Program-made: the position numbers and the translations under genes | Notes under the pieces: model-generated | What the model was told of the DNA's origin: nothing | Database searches by the model: none | What the model saw: only the letters and a program-made list of their open reading frames with translations | NCBI GenBank assembly: GCA_030041515.1 | Contig: JASHNS010000039.1 | Location: 1-64,000 of the forward strand | Source of the DNA: Acidobacteriaceae bacterium | GTDB lineage: Bacteria; Acidobacteriota; Terriglobia; Terriglobales; Acidobacteriaceae | Length of the DNA stretch: 64,000 bases | Reading direction: 5' to 3' | In this document: in pieces, positions 15,808 to 25,306 of the stretch | How positions within the stretch are numbered: the first letter of the stretch is position 1 | Layout: every line of letters begins with the position of its first letter

Positions 15808-17256
15808 CTAGGCTTTAGGGGCCCGGGCTTCGACATCGAAAATTTCGGGGTCGGGATCGCTGAAGAATTCGGCGTGCAGGGAGCGGACCGCTTCCTCGGC
15901 ATCGTCCTCTTCGATCATGAAGCTCATATTAATTTCGGATGCGCCCTGGGAAATCATGCGCAGGTTGATGTGGCGCACGCTCTGAAAGACACGCGCGGCG
16001 ATGCCGTTGTGGCCGCGAATGTTTTCGCCCACCATGCAAACCAGCGCCTTGCGCCCTTCATATTTGACGTCGGCAAGCTTGCTGAGGTCCGCGGCGATGG
16101 CGGGGAGCTTCTCGTTGGAGTCGACCGAGAGCGAGACGCTGACCTCGGAGGTCGAGACCATGTCGACCGGGCACTTGTGCTTGTCGAAGACCTCGAAGAT
16201 GGCGCGCAGATAACCGTGCGAGAGGAGCATGCGGCTGGCGACGATATCCATGATGGTGAGGCGCTTTTTCACCGCGATGGACTTGAACGGGCTGCGGCAG
16301 TGCGCGGCGAGCGCGGTGATGCGCGTGCCGCCGTTCTCGGGATTGCGGGAGTTCAGGACGAAGACGGGGATGTTCTTTTTGACGGCGGGCAGGATGGTGG
16401 CAGGGTGCAGTACCTTGGCGCCGAAGTAGGCGAGCTCCGCGGCTTCCTCGAAGCTGATGGTTTTGACGCGGAGGGCATCGGGGCAGACGCGGGGATCGGC
16501 GGTCATGATGCCGTTGACGTCGGTCCAGATTTCGATGGCGCCGGCGTCGATGCCGCCGCCGATGAGCGCGGCTGTGAAGTCGGAGCCGCCTCGGCCGAGA
16601 GTGGTGGTGACGCCCTGCTCCGTTGAGCCGATGAAGCCGCCCAGAACGGGGACACGGCCATCGGTCAGATGCGGTGCGACGTGCTGCTTGAGGCGCTGCT
16701 CGATGAGTGTGTCATGCGGGACGGCCTTGCCGTACTGCGCGTCGGTGACGATGCATTGGCGCGCGTCGACATGGACGGCTTTGAGACCGAAGCGCACGAA
16801 GGCTTCGGCGATCATGCGGCTGGAGACGCGCTCGCCCCAGGAGACGATCATGTCGGCAATGCGCGGCGTGAGCTCGCCGACAGCGGCGAGGCCGCGCAGG
16901 ATTTCGTCGAGCGAGTCGAATTCGGCTTCGATCCAGGCGTGCGCGGCAACTTCTTCGGGATCGGGATGCGGCGCCGGCTTCTCCGCGGTTCGCCGGGCAG
17001 TGACGAGCTGTGCTGCCGTGTCCTTGTGGCGGATGCGAAGGCGTTCGGTGATGGCGAGGGCGCTCGAGCGATCGCCGCGAGCGGCGCTGTTGGCGGCGGA
17101 GATCAGCAGATCCGTCACCTTCGCCATGGCGCTGACCACGACAATGGGTTGCAGGCCTTTGGCGACGCGGCCGGCGACGATCCCGGCAGTCCGCTGGATC
17201 GCCGTCGCATCCTCGACGGAGGTCCCGCCGAATTTCATCACGAGGAGCCGGTTCAT
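15808..17256 (-). CDS. lysC: Aspartate kinase
   Basis: Phosphorylates aspartate, the entry to lysine, threonine and methionine synthesis. 482 residues with the kinase domain first (VMKFGGTSVEDA, then GFIGSTEQGVTTTLGRGGSD, then EIWTDVNGIMTADPR) and two ACT domains in the C-terminal 150 residues, which normally mediate feedback inhibition by lysine or threonine. No homoserine dehydrogenase is fused. Start overlaps the asd stop in ATGA at 17253-17256, so the two are coupled. Confidence 0.95.
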   Translation of the reverse strand: MNRLLVMKFGGTSVEDATAIQRTAGIVAGRVAKGLQPIVVVSAMAKVTDLLISAANSAARGDRSSALAITERLRIRHKDTAAQLVTARRTAEKPAPHPDPEEVAAHAWIEAEFDSLDEILRGLAAVGELTPRIADMIVSWGERVSSRMIAEAFVRFGLKAVHVDARQCIVTDAQYGKAVPHDTLIEQRLKQHVAPHLTDGRVPVLGGFIGSTEQGVTTTLGRGGSDFTAALIGGGIDAGAIEIWTDVNGIMTADPRVCPDALRVKTISFEEAAELAYFGAKVLHPATILPAVKKNIPVFVLNSRNPENGGTRITALAAHCRSPFKSIAVKKRLTIMDIVASRMLLSHGYLRAIFEVFDKHKCPVDMVSTSEVSVSLSVDSNEKLPAIAADLSKLADVKYEGRKALVCMVGENIRGHNGIAARVFQSVRHINLRMISQGASEINMSFMIEEDDAEEAVRSLHAEFFSDPDPEIFDVEARAPKA

Positions 17257-18314
17257 GCGGGCACGGCCACCGGGTCGAGTTTGCCGAGGGAGACGAGCAG
17301 CTCGGCGTTGAGCAGCGCCGCACCGGCCGCGCCGCGGATGGTGTTGTGGGAGAGCACGGTGAATTTCCAGTCGAGCAGGCCGCAGGGGCGCAGGCGGCCG
17401 ACGGTGGCGGCCATGCCAGCGCCGCGCATGCGATCGAGACGCGGCTGCGGGCGATCCTGCTCAGGGGCAAACTCGACGGGCTGCGCGGGCGCGGTGGGCA
17501 GGTCGCGGCCGGCAAGCGGAGTAAATTCCGCCCAGGCGGCGAGGAGATCTTCGCGGGTGGCTTTGCGCGTCAGCTGGATGCTGACGCTCTCCGTGTGGCC
17601 GTCTTCAACGGCGACGCGGTTGCAGTGGGCGCTCATCCTGGCGGGCAGCGGCTCGATGAGGCGGCCGTTGAGGCGGCCGAGGAGCTTCAGCGTCTCCTCC
17701 TGCATTTTTTCTTCCTCGTTTTTGATGAAGGGGACGACGTTACCGAGGATGTCCATGGAAGGCACGCCGGGATAACCCGCTCCGCTGATGGCCTGCATGG
17801 TGCTGACGAAGATGGCCTCGATGCCGAAGCGCTCGACGATGGGTTTGAGTGCAAGGACCAGGCCGATGGCCGAGCAGTTCGGATTGGTAACGATGTAACC
17901 GCCGGATTGTTTGCGCCAGCTTTGGTTTTCGACGAGGGGCAGATGCTCAGCGTTGACCTCAGGGATCACAAGCGGGACATCAGGCTGCATGCGGAAGGCG
18001 CTGGAGTTGGAGATGACGGCGCAGCCGGCGGCGGCGAATTTCGGCTCCAGGTCGCGGGCGATGTCGGCGTCGAGCGCGGCGAAGATGATTTTGGGCGCGC
18101 CTTCCGGCGTCGCCGGGGAAACAGGCATGGCGGCAACGCGCGCGGACAGCGGCGTGTCGAGCTTCCAGCGAACCGCCTCTCCGTAGGTGCGGCCGCTGGA
18201 ACGGTCGCTGGCGGCGAGCCACGCGACCTCGAACCAGGGATGGTTCTCGAGAAGCTGAATGAAGCGCTGGCCGACCATGCCGGTCGCACCGAGAATGCCA
18301 ATCTGCTGCCGCAT
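17253..18314 (-). CDS. asd: Aspartate-semialdehyde dehydrogenase (archaeal/fungal-type clade)
   Basis: Reduces aspartyl phosphate to the semialdehyde using NADPH. The Rossmann motif is GILGATGMVGQRFI at the start; the catalytic Cys147 is in IVTNPNCSAIG; MSAHCNRVAVEDGHTE holds the catalytic His240. NPNCSAIG, the 353-residue length and SGAGYPGV fit the clade shared with archaea and fungi. First gene of a compact asd-lysC-dapB transcription unit. Confidence 0.93.
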   Translation of the reverse strand: MRQQIGILGATGMVGQRFIQLLENHPWFEVAWLAASDRSSGRTYGEAVRWKLDTPLSARVAAMPVSPATPEGAPKIIFAALDADIARDLEPKFAAAGCAVISNSSAFRMQPDVPLVIPEVNAEHLPLVENQSWRKQSGGYIVTNPNCSAIGLVLALKPIVERFGIEAIFVSTMQAISGAGYPGVPSMDILGNVVPFIKNEEEKMQEETLKLLGRLNGRLIEPLPARMSAHCNRVAVEDGHTESVSIQLTRKATREDLLAAWAEFTPLAGRDLPTAPAQPVEFAPEQDRPQPRLDRMRGAGMAATVGRLRPCGLLDWKFTVLSHNTIRGAAGAALLNAELLVSLGKLDPVAVPA

Positions 18315-18498
18315 GTTCCCTGCCCTTTTTCGGCGGTTCCAATGGATTGGAACCGCAATAGATACACCGCAGGCCGGGCGCCGAGGCGCGACGAACCTGG
18401 GTTGTGCCGTTTGACGATAGTGTAAATGGTGGAAGCACGGCGCGTCGGGCCAAAGTGCCCAATTATCCGCGCCTCAAGGCGCAATTGCTATCGGCCGC

Positions 18499-18528
18499 GA
18501 AGTTCCCCGGCTTAAAAGCCGGGGCTTC
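18499..18528. repeat. Palindromic intergenic hairpin
   Basis: CCCCGGCTT-AA-AAGCCGGGG (18505-18524) with outer GAAG/CTTC pairing. There is no T-run on either side, so it is not a standard terminator. It sits in the 271-bp gap upstream of asd, which contains nothing else recognisable. Confidence 0.55.
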
Positions 18529-18585
18529 TGCCGCCGTCCCGCTTTGCGAAACCGCTTCGCACGGTGATCCAGGTCAGATGAGGCT

Positions 18586-19362
18586 TCATTTCGCCGCCCC
18601 TGCACTCCCGTAGGTGAAGTCCTGCGTCACGGTCTGCCTGGGTACCACGGTCACGGTGACGGTCTTCTCGCCCATGGTTTCCTGGTCGGCGGCCAGCGTG
18701 TAGGTTCCCGGAGGCACGCCGCGGATGACGTAGTGTCCCGTCGCGTCGGAGACTGCGTAGAAGGGGTTTGCGACCACGTTGATGAAGCCCTGCATCCAGG
18801 GATGCATGTCGCAGCGGACAGGGATCATGAGCTCGGGTTTGGGGAAGGCCTTCTGATCGGAACCTGGACCGGGAGCCTGGGAGAAATTCACCGTGGGATT
18901 GCCAGCCACCTTCGGCGCGATATCGATGTTGTGCGCGGTTTGATCGCTGTTGACGAACTCGACGGGCTGGCCGGCCATGACGCCGATGACGTGCGGGACA
19001 TAGCGGCAGCCTTTTTGATCGAGGACGACGGGCTGCGAAGGCGGCGCCCAGGTCTTGCCTTCAAGGCCGGTTTTGACGTAGAGGAAGACGTTGGCGAGAC
19101 CGCCGTGGTTGACCACGACGCCTTCCGTGTAATTCGGCGGTGCGGCGGCGCAGGCCGGGTCCTGCGCCATATCGATGCGGATGGGCGCAGGCGGGGTGCC
19201 GGCGTAGTGGATGGTGCCCTGGATGGTGCCGGCGGTGCTCCAGTCGATGGTGGCGAGCTTCGTGACGGGAGCGGCGGTTTTGCTTTTGCAGCCCGAGGCG
19301 AGCAGCAGCATGCAAAGCGCCGCTGCGGCAGCCATTGACCCAACTTTCATTCCTGGCCTCAT
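18586..19362 (-). CDS. Lipoprotein with cupredoxin-like domain and carboxypeptidase-regulatory tail
   Basis: 258 residues; lipobox LLASGC gives lipidated Cys25. Residues about 45-200 form a plastocyanin/cupredoxin-like beta-sandwich with a complete set of candidate type-1 copper ligands: His144 (QTAHNID), then Cys184, His187 and Met190 in RCDMHPWM. Residues about 200-258 (YAVSDATGHYVIRGVPPGTY) are a CarboxypepD_reg-like module. Role is probably periplasmic electron transfer or copper binding; no partner oxidase is adjacent. Start supported by GGAGG eight bases upstream. Confidence 0.75.
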   Translation of the reverse strand: MRPGMKVGSMAAAAALCMLLLASGCKSKTAAPVTKLATIDWSTAGTIQGTIHYAGTPPAPIRIDMAQDPACAAAPPNYTEGVVVNHGGLANVFLYVKTGLEGKTWAPPSQPVVLDQKGCRYVPHVIGVMAGQPVEFVNSDQTAHNIDIAPKVAGNPTVNFSQAPGPGSDQKAFPKPELMIPVRCDMHPWMQGFINVVANPFYAVSDATGHYVIRGVPPGTYTLAADQETMGEKTVTVTVVPRQTVTQDFTYGSAGAAK

Positions 19363-19411
19363 CTTTGTGCCTCCGCTGGTGAGATCGATCGCAACTTCGG
19401 TTTGAAACAGA

Positions 19412-19497
19412 ATCCCTCAGGGACTCAAGCCTGAATCTTACTCGCGCCGTATCGGCACGAGATCGTGCCCTGATACAGGACAGGACTGAAGCCCGTC
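19412..19497. repeat. Dispersed palindromic repeat, GGCACGA..TCGTGCCCTGAT family
   Basis: Contains CCCTCAGGGACTCAAGCC and the hairpin GGCACGA-GA-TCGTGCC (19454-19469) followed by CTGATACAGGACAGGACTGAAG. The same modules, in the same order, occur at 46806-46870, and a half copy is at 47680-47694. Confidence 0.65.
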
Positions 19498-20511
19498 CTA
19501 CTGCGTTTGCAGAGCCTGCACGACAGCGTCGGCGAAGGCGCTGGTTCCGGCGGTGCCGCCGACGTCGCGGGTGAGCGATTTCTTCGCGGCATAGGTTTTC
19601 TCGAGCGCTGTCTGCACGCGGTCCGCCGCACCGGCTTCGTCCAGGTGGCGCAGCATCAGGATGGCGGATTGCAGCAGCGCAGTGGGATTGGCAATGTCTT
19701 TGCCCGCGATATCGGGCGCCGATCCGTGCACGGCTTCGAAGATGGCCGCGTGATCGCCGATGTTGGCGCCGGGAACGAGGCCCAGCCCTCCGACGAAGGC
19801 TGCACAGAGATCGCTGACGATGTCGCCGTAGAGGTTTTCGAGCAGCAGCATGTCGTACTGGTAGGGATTCATGACGAGCTGCATGCAGGTGTTGTCGATG
19901 ATGTGCTCGGCGTAGGTGACTTCCGGATAATGCTTCGCCACGTCGCGGGCGCAGCGCAGGAAGAGGCCATCGGACATCTTCATGATGTTGGCTTTGTGGA
20001 TGGCGTGGATTTTTTTGCGGCTGTGCTTCTGCGCATAGGCGAAGGCCCACTTCGCGATGCGCGTGGAAGCCTTCTCGGTAATGACCTTGAGCGATTCGAT
20101 GACGCCGGGGACGACTTCATGCTCGAGGCCGACGTAGAGGCCCTCAGTATTTTCGCGAACGATGATGAGGTCGACACCGGGATAACGCGTTTCGAGGCCG
20201 GGAAGGTTTTTGATGGGCCGGAAATTCGAGTACAGCTCGAACTTTTTGCGCAGGGTGACGTTGATGGAGGCGAATCCGCCGCCGACGGGGGTGGTGACGG
20301 GGCCTTTCAGCGCCACGCGGTTGCGCTCGATGGAGTGGACCAGCTCTTTGGGGATGTATTCCTTGTGCTTCTCATAGGCGCCGGCGCCGGCGGCGAAGCG
20401 CTCCCAGGTGAAGTGGACGCCGGTGGCTTCCAGAATGCGGACGACCGCGTCGGTGACCTCAGGACCGATGCCGTCGCCGGGGATGAGCGTGATGGTGTGT
20501 GTCTTCGGCAA
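19498..20511 (-). CDS. NAD-dependent isocitrate dehydrogenase (isocitrate/isopropylmalate dehydrogenase family)
   Basis: Oxidative decarboxylation of isocitrate in the TCA cycle. 337 residues starting LPKTHTITLIPGDGIGPEV. The substrate region LYSNFRPIKNLPG, the motif DLIIVRENTEGLYVGLEH and the Mg2+ site in YDMLLLENLYGDIVSD with GSAPDIAGKDIANP fit the short NAD-type IDH (IDH3-like) rather than leucine-pathway LeuB, but the paralogues are close and homoisocitrate dehydrogenase cannot be excluded. Start is a TTG at 20509-20511 with AAGGAG five bases upstream; longer upstream frames are antisense noise. Lies 47 bases after nrdR. Confidence 0.85.
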   Translation of the reverse strand: MPKTHTITLIPGDGIGPEVTDAVVRILEATGVHFTWERFAAGAGAYEKHKEYIPKELVHSIERNRVALKGPVTTPVGGGFASINVTLRKKFELYSNFRPIKNLPGLETRYPGVDLIIVRENTEGLYVGLEHEVVPGVIESLKVITEKASTRIAKWAFAYAQKHSRKKIHAIHKANIMKMSDGLFLRCARDVAKHYPEVTYAEHIIDNTCMQLVMNPYQYDMLLLENLYGDIVSDLCAAFVGGLGLVPGANIGDHAAIFEAVHGSAPDIAGKDIANPTALLQSAILMLRHLDEAGAADRVQTALEKTYAAKKSLTRDVGGTAGTSAFADAVVQALQTQ

Positions 20512-20558
20512 ATTTCTCCTTGGGGAAGCCTGATGGCGACGCTTGCTGCCGCGGGGGA

Positions 20559-21044
20559 TCAGGCCCTGGTTTTCTTCGTTGGCTTGCCGGAGTGCTGCAT
20601 GAGCAACTGCTCCAGTTCTTCTTTGAATTCGCGGACGTCCTTGAAGTCGCGGTAGACGCTGGCGAAGCGGATGTAAGCGACGGTGTCGAGGACGCGCAGC
20701 TTGTCCATGAGCAGCTCGCCGATTTCGGTGGTGGTGCGCTCGCGCTCGCCGGACTCGGTGACAAAGGATTCGGCTTCGGTGACGAGCTGCTCCAGTTTGG
20801 CTGCGGAGATGGGCCGCTTTTCGCAGGCGTGGAGCAGGCCGCTGAGGACTTTCTGGCGCTCGAACTTCTCGCGGCGGCCGTCTTTTTTGACGACCATGTA
20901 CGGGATCTCGTCGATGCGTTCGTAGGTGGTAAAGCGGCGGTTGCAGCGCTCGCATTCCCGGCGCCTGCGGATGGAATCGGCTTCCCGGCTTTCCCGCGAA
21001 TCAATCACGCGGTCCTGGGCGAAACCGCAGTAAGGACATTTCAT
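20559..21044 (-). CDS. nrdR: Transcriptional repressor NrdR
   Basis: 161 residues. An N-terminal zinc ribbon (MKCPYCG and CERCNRRF; Cys3, 6, 31, 34) binds DNA, and an ATP-cone domain (about 49-140, starting MVVKKDGRREKFERQKV) senses dATP/ATP. Represses ribonucleotide reductase genes, which are not in this window. Upstream of the isocitrate dehydrogenase gene on the same strand. Confidence 0.95.
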   Translation of the reverse strand: MKCPYCGFAQDRVIDSRESREADSIRRRRECERCNRRFTTYERIDEIPYMVVKKDGRREKFERQKVLSGLLHACEKRPISAAKLEQLVTEAESFVTESGERERTTTEIGELLMDKLRVLDTVAYIRFASVYRDFKDVREFKEELEQLLMQHSGKPTKKTRA

Positions 21045-21084
21045 CTGGCTAATGTTGATTTTAGCAGCGGGGCAAGGAACGTAG

Positions 21085-21177
21085 ATCGTGGTCCGCAGAC
21101 ATCCGTAGACAATAGTCCGTAGTCAAAGCCCACCCTGTCGCCAACGGCGGACGACAAGGGCGATGTACCCGGCGCCC
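21085..21177. repeat. Two adjacent dispersed repeats upstream of the YagU-like gene
   Basis: Bases 21085-21125 carry GTCCGCAGACATCCGTAGAC and AATAGTCCGTAGTC of the GTAGACC family; 21128-21177 begin GCCCACCCTGTCGCC like the hairpin repeat at 6147. The GTCCGCAGAC segment recurs in direct orientation at 21782-21791, on the other side of the YagU-like gene. Confidence 0.5.
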
Positions 21178-21297
21178 AAGAGAGCTGCTGCCTCCCACAT
21201 CTGCCAACACCGGGGGGATAGGGGGCGCCCCGCACCCGGGCGTTTGTCACAGCGGAGGGAACGGACTATCGTGGGAGCCGGTGCATCCTATACGAGC

Positions 21298-21765
21298 ATG
21301 AGCAAGGGCAAACCCTCTCCCGATCTGGTGAAAGGCGCGCTGGCCGGCATGGTGGGCGGCCTGGCCGGAGCCGGCGCCAAGATGGCCGCCGAGCACTTCT
21401 TTCCGCCGCGGCCGGATGGGCGCACGCCTCCCCCGGTGGCGCTGACGGAGAAGGTGGCGGGGCGCAACCTGGAAGGCAAAGAGCGCGAGGTGGCGCAGCA
21501 AACGATTCACTTTGTCTTTGGGGCGCTGGCGGGCGCGGCGTATGGGGCGATGGTGGAGTTTGAGCCATCGCTCGCGGCATGGCGCGGCGCCGCCTTCGGC
21601 GTCACGCTGAACCGCATCACGCATGAGTGGCTGTTGCCGAAGATGGATTTGAGCGAGGAGCCGGATCGGCAGCCGACGCAGGAACGCATCAGCGAGTGGG
21701 TGACGCACGCGGTGTATGGCGTGATCACGGATACTGCGCGTCGCGTGGTGCGGAAACGGATGTGA
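21298..21765 (+). CDS. YagU-like (DUF1440) membrane protein
   Basis: 155 residues. Gly/Ala-rich segments (VKGALAGMVGGLAGAGAKMA and VFGALAGAAYGAMVEF) look like short membrane helices, followed by FGVTLNRITHEWLLPKMDL and a C-terminal THAVYGVITDTARRVVRKRM. This matches the DUF1440/YagU inner-membrane family, whose E. coli member affects acid tolerance; its biochemical role is unknown. The open frame extends to 21163 but that part covers intergenic repeats, so the ATG at 21298 is chosen. Confidence 0.7.
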   Translation: MSKGKPSPDLVKGALAGMVGGLAGAGAKMAAEHFFPPRPDGRTPPPVALTEKVAGRNLEGKEREVAQQTIHFVFGALAGAAYGAMVEFEPSLAAWRGAAFGVTLNRITHEWLLPKMDLSEEPDRQPTQERISEWVTHAVYGVITDTARRVVRKRM

Positions 21766-21770
21766 AGCTG

Positions 21771-21794
21771 CAGAGACCGTAGTCCGCAGACCTC
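21771..21794. repeat. GTAGACC-family repeat at the 3' end of the YagU-like gene
   Basis: Reads CAGAGACCGTAGTCCGCAG then ACCTC. It starts six bases after one stop codon and runs into the stop codon of the convergent flippase-like gene (21793-21795). Confidence 0.5.
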
Positions 21795-22872
21795 ACGCCT
21801 GGCGGGCGGGGTGCTCGGGAGTGTGGTGGTGCACGAGATCTTCGCCGGCGTGCTCACTTTCCTCCGCCACGCGGATCAGCGAGACGCGATCCAACCGCGC
21901 CCACGCGAGACCCACCGGCACAATGCCGACAAAGGTGACCAGAAGCAGGGCGGCGGCGCAGCCCAGGGAGGCTTCCGGCGAGGCGCCGAAGAAGTTCCCG
22001 ATGGCCCATGCCACGCTGCCGATTTGCGTGAACCAGCCAAGGATCGGCAACTGCAGCGCGCTGGCGCCGCCGCTGAACAGCATGAGCAGCACGGCGCGAG
22101 CGGGCGTGATGGCGGCCAGCGGCGGACTAGCCACGAACGCGCGCAGCGTGAACAGATAGGCCAGCGCGATGAGAACCCACATGACCAGAGAGCAGGCCGC
22201 AACGATTGCGAAATCGGAAAAGGTGCGGATAGTGTCCAGGCCGGAGTGAAACGTCTGGATCTTCTGTTCGACCGCGTGTCCGGCTTTGGGAGAGATGACT
22301 GTAAAGAGCCTTCCGAACAGCGCAGCTACGCGATCGCCCGCCAGACGAACCGCAAGCAGGAAGAGCCCGCCGGCGACGGTGAGGCCCAAACCGACGAAAC
22401 CCGCCTTGCGAACGACCTCAGGATGCGGCAGCGCGCCCGCCGGCGAAAACACGATGACCGAAAACGCGATGAGGCCCATGGCGCCGAAATCGAAGAGCCG
22501 CTCCACGATATACACGGCGATCTGTGAGGTGAGCGGCTGGCCGGTTTTTTTTGCGACGAGATAGGGGCGGGACAAATCGGCGGCGCGGCCGATGAGCGCC
22601 ACGGCGGTAAAGCCCATCACCTGCGTGCCGACCAGCGAGAAGGGCGGCAGCTTCTCACTGTGGCGCATGAGCCGCGCCCAGCGATAGCCGCGAAGAACGT
22701 AGCCCACGTAGATGCAGGCGAGGCCGAGCAGGATCAGTCGCCAGTCGGCGAGGCGCAACTGCCGGCCCACGACGGCCCAGTCAAAGTGGATGTGGTGAAA
22801 GACGTACCAGAAAAGGGCGGCGAGAAGAATCAGGGCCGCGAGCCACAGAATCCGGCGGGTGCGTGGGCTCAT
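21793..22872 (-). CDS. Lysylphosphatidylglycerol synthetase TM region / UPF0104 flippase-like membrane protein
   Basis: 359 residues with about eight membrane segments, beginning RRILWLAALILLAALFWYV. The family signature is visible in GLACIYVGYVLRGYRWARLM, LIGRAADLSRPYLVAKKTG and VYIVERLFDFGAMG. Members resemble the flippase half of MprF without the aminoacyltransferase domain. Likely substrate is a lipid or polyprenyl carrier, but that is inference. Last gene of the seven-gene minus-strand run that starts with aguB; 6 bases separate it from the transglycosylase. Confidence 0.8.
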   Translation of the reverse strand: MSPRTRRILWLAALILLAALFWYVFHHIHFDWAVVGRQLRLADWRLILLGLACIYVGYVLRGYRWARLMRHSEKLPPFSLVGTQVMGFTAVALIGRAADLSRPYLVAKKTGQPLTSQIAVYIVERLFDFGAMGLIAFSVIVFSPAGALPHPEVVRKAGFVGLGLTVAGGLFLLAVRLAGDRVAALFGRLFTVISPKAGHAVEQKIQTFHSGLDTIRTFSDFAIVAACSLVMWVLIALAYLFTLRAFVASPPLAAITPARAVLLMLFSGGASALQLPILGWFTQIGSVAWAIGNFFGASPEASLGCAAALLLVTFVGIVPVGLAWARLDRVSLIRVAEESEHAGEDLVHHHTPEHPARQA

Positions 22873-22878
22873 CGAGGC

Positions 22879-23634
22879 TCAGCGAACCGGCTCGGAGGTT
22901 GGTGCGAGGCCGGCCACCTGGCGCTCGCGGCGGCGCAGCTCGTAGCGGCGGTTGTACTCATGGATGACGCGCTCGACGTAAGCGCGCGTTTCGGGGTAGG
23001 GAGGGATACCGTGCCAGCGATCCACGGCGGCGGGGCCGGCATTGTAGGCGGCCAGCGCCAGCGGAAGGCTGTCGTGGTAGCGGATCAGCATCTGATTCAG
23101 ATACGCCGTGCCGCCATCGATGTTCTGCCCTGGCGCGAAGGAGTTGGAAACGCCCATCTCGGCGGCGGTCGAGGGCATCAGCTGCATCAGGCCCCTGGCT
23201 CCGGCGCGGCTGACGGCGCGCGCATGGCCATCGCTTTCTTCGCGGACGACGCTGGCCAGCAGATCGGTGTCGATATCGTACGCAGCGCTCGCCTGCGCGA
23301 GCATGGGGCGCAGTTCCTGCGCAGAGAGCTTTTCCGGGATGGACTGGACCGGCGCAGCCGCCGCCGCTGCTCGTGCGGGAGCCGGCAGGTTGACGGTCTC
23401 GACGGAGGCGATCTGCGACGCGTCCACATCCATGTAGTTCGTGCCGGCAGCGTCCAGATAGAGGCGGACTTTGCCGCCGTCGGTGGCGCGATGGTCGCAG
23501 ACGAGATCGAACCCATTTTTCAGGGTAACGCGCTCGGCGGCATGAGCGGCGGGGGCGAGGCAGGCAAAGAGGCACGCGCCCAGGCAGACAGGGGCCAGCG
23601 CTGCAGAGCCAAATTTGGACCAGGGCCGCGACAT
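22879..23634 (-). CDS. Periplasmic lytic transglycosylase (SLT domain)
   Basis: 251 residues. Signal peptide 1-32 (cut after AAHA). A small beta-domain (LKNGFDLVCDHRATDGGKVR) precedes the SLT domain from about residue 115. The catalytic Glu is in LLASVVREESDGHARAVS, followed by the family motifs ARGLMQLMPSTA and LALAAYNAGPAAV. Cleaves the glycan strand to 1,6-anhydro products. A TTG two codons upstream (23640) is an alternative start. Lies between a HAD phosphatase and a flippase-like protein in one operon. Confidence 0.9.
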   Translation of the reverse strand: MSRPWSKFGSAALAPVCLGACLFACLAPAAHAAERVTLKNGFDLVCDHRATDGGKVRLYLDAAGTNYMDVDASQIASVETVNLPAPARAAAAAAPVQSIPEKLSAQELRPMLAQASAAYDIDTDLLASVVREESDGHARAVSRAGARGLMQLMPSTAAEMGVSNSFAPGQNIDGGTAYLNQMLIRYHDSLPLALAAYNAGPAAVDRWHGIPPYPETRAYVERVIHEYNRRYELRRRERQVAGLAPTSEPVR

Positions 23635-23640
23635 TCCCAA

Positions 23641-24528
23641 TTACTCTACCATTCCAGAGACGCGCGACCGGACCAGAACGCTCTCCAGCACCTGGGCGAC
23701 GCCGTCCTGGTCGTTACTGGCGGCGATCAACCAGCCGCGACGGCGTGCCTCGAGCACCAGATCGGCGGCGCCATTGGCCATGACAACGGGCTGGCCCGCG
23801 CACTCGAGCATCTCCAGATCGTTCCAGTTATCCCCGATGGCGAGAATCTCGTCCGACGAGACGCCGCGCTGACGCGCCAGGCGCCGCAGGGCTACGCCCT
23901 TGGAGCATCCGGGGGGCAGAATGTCGAGGATCGTGAGGTCGCGGGCCTCATACTCCGTGCGATGCATTTCGATGTGTGGCGCCAGATCGCTGGCGGCGAG
24001 CCACGCTTCGGCACCGCGCATCGCCAGGATCGTGCCGCAGACCATCCCCTGGACAGGGGCCTCGCCGGAATCGAAGGCGCGCTCCAGGGGGCGGACTTCC
24101 AGAATGGACGCGCGGTTGGCTTGCACCCAGGCGTCCATGCGCGGGTGCAGGCGATCGAGGGATTCGAGAACCATTTCACCGGGACCTTCGCGATCGAAGG
24201 TGAAGACGGTGGCGCCGAGCGGCCGCAGCGCGGGGCAGAGGGCGCGCGCGGTTTCGACAGGCAGCGTAAAGCGATCGATGGGCGCGCCGTCCATCGTTCG
24301 CGTTACCGCGCCGTTGGAGGTGATCATCACCGTGTCCCGCTTCAGCTCGACCGGGTCGATGAGCGGCGCGGCATAGGCCTGGCGTCGGCCGGTGGCGATC
24401 ACGATTTCGAGGCCGGCGGCTTCGGCCTCGCGCAGAGCGCGGATGTTGCGGGTGCTGATGCGGGTGCCGGCCGAGGGAAGGAGGGTGCCGTCGATGTCGA
24501 CGACGATCATCTTGATGGGAGGAGGCAT
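23641..24528 (-). CDS. Cof-like HAD-superfamily phosphatase
   Basis: 295 residues. HAD motif I is IVVDIDGTLLP (nucleophile Asp11, Asp13), motif II ITSNGA, motif III Lys in GCSKGVALRRL, and motif IV AIGDNWNDLEML. The large C2-type cap between II and III is typical of the Cof/YidA branch, which acts on sugar phosphates and flavin precursors with loose specificity. The ATG at 24526-24528 is preferred over the internal one at 24510. Starts 11 bases after tadA. Confidence 0.88.
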   Translation of the reverse strand: MPPPIKMIVVDIDGTLLPSAGTRISTRNIRALREAEAAGLEIVIATGRRQAYAAPLIDPVELKRDTVMITSNGAVTRTMDGAPIDRFTLPVETARALCPALRPLGATVFTFDREGPGEMVLESLDRLHPRMDAWVQANRASILEVRPLERAFDSGEAPVQGMVCGTILAMRGAEAWLAASDLAPHIEMHRTEYEARDLTILDILPPGCSKGVALRRLARQRGVSSDEILAIGDNWNDLEMLECAGQPVVMANGAADLVLEARRRGWLIAASNDQDGVAQVLESVLVRSRVSGMVE

Positions 24529-24539
24529 CTGCTTCCAGT

Positions 24540-25305
<766 letters not shown>

Positions 25306-25306
<1 letters not shown>

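Noticed and set aside
18505-18524. CCCCGGCTT/AAGCCGGGG hairpin as a terminator for the cupredoxin gene
   Set aside because: No T-run on either strand; treated as a dispersed palindrome instead.
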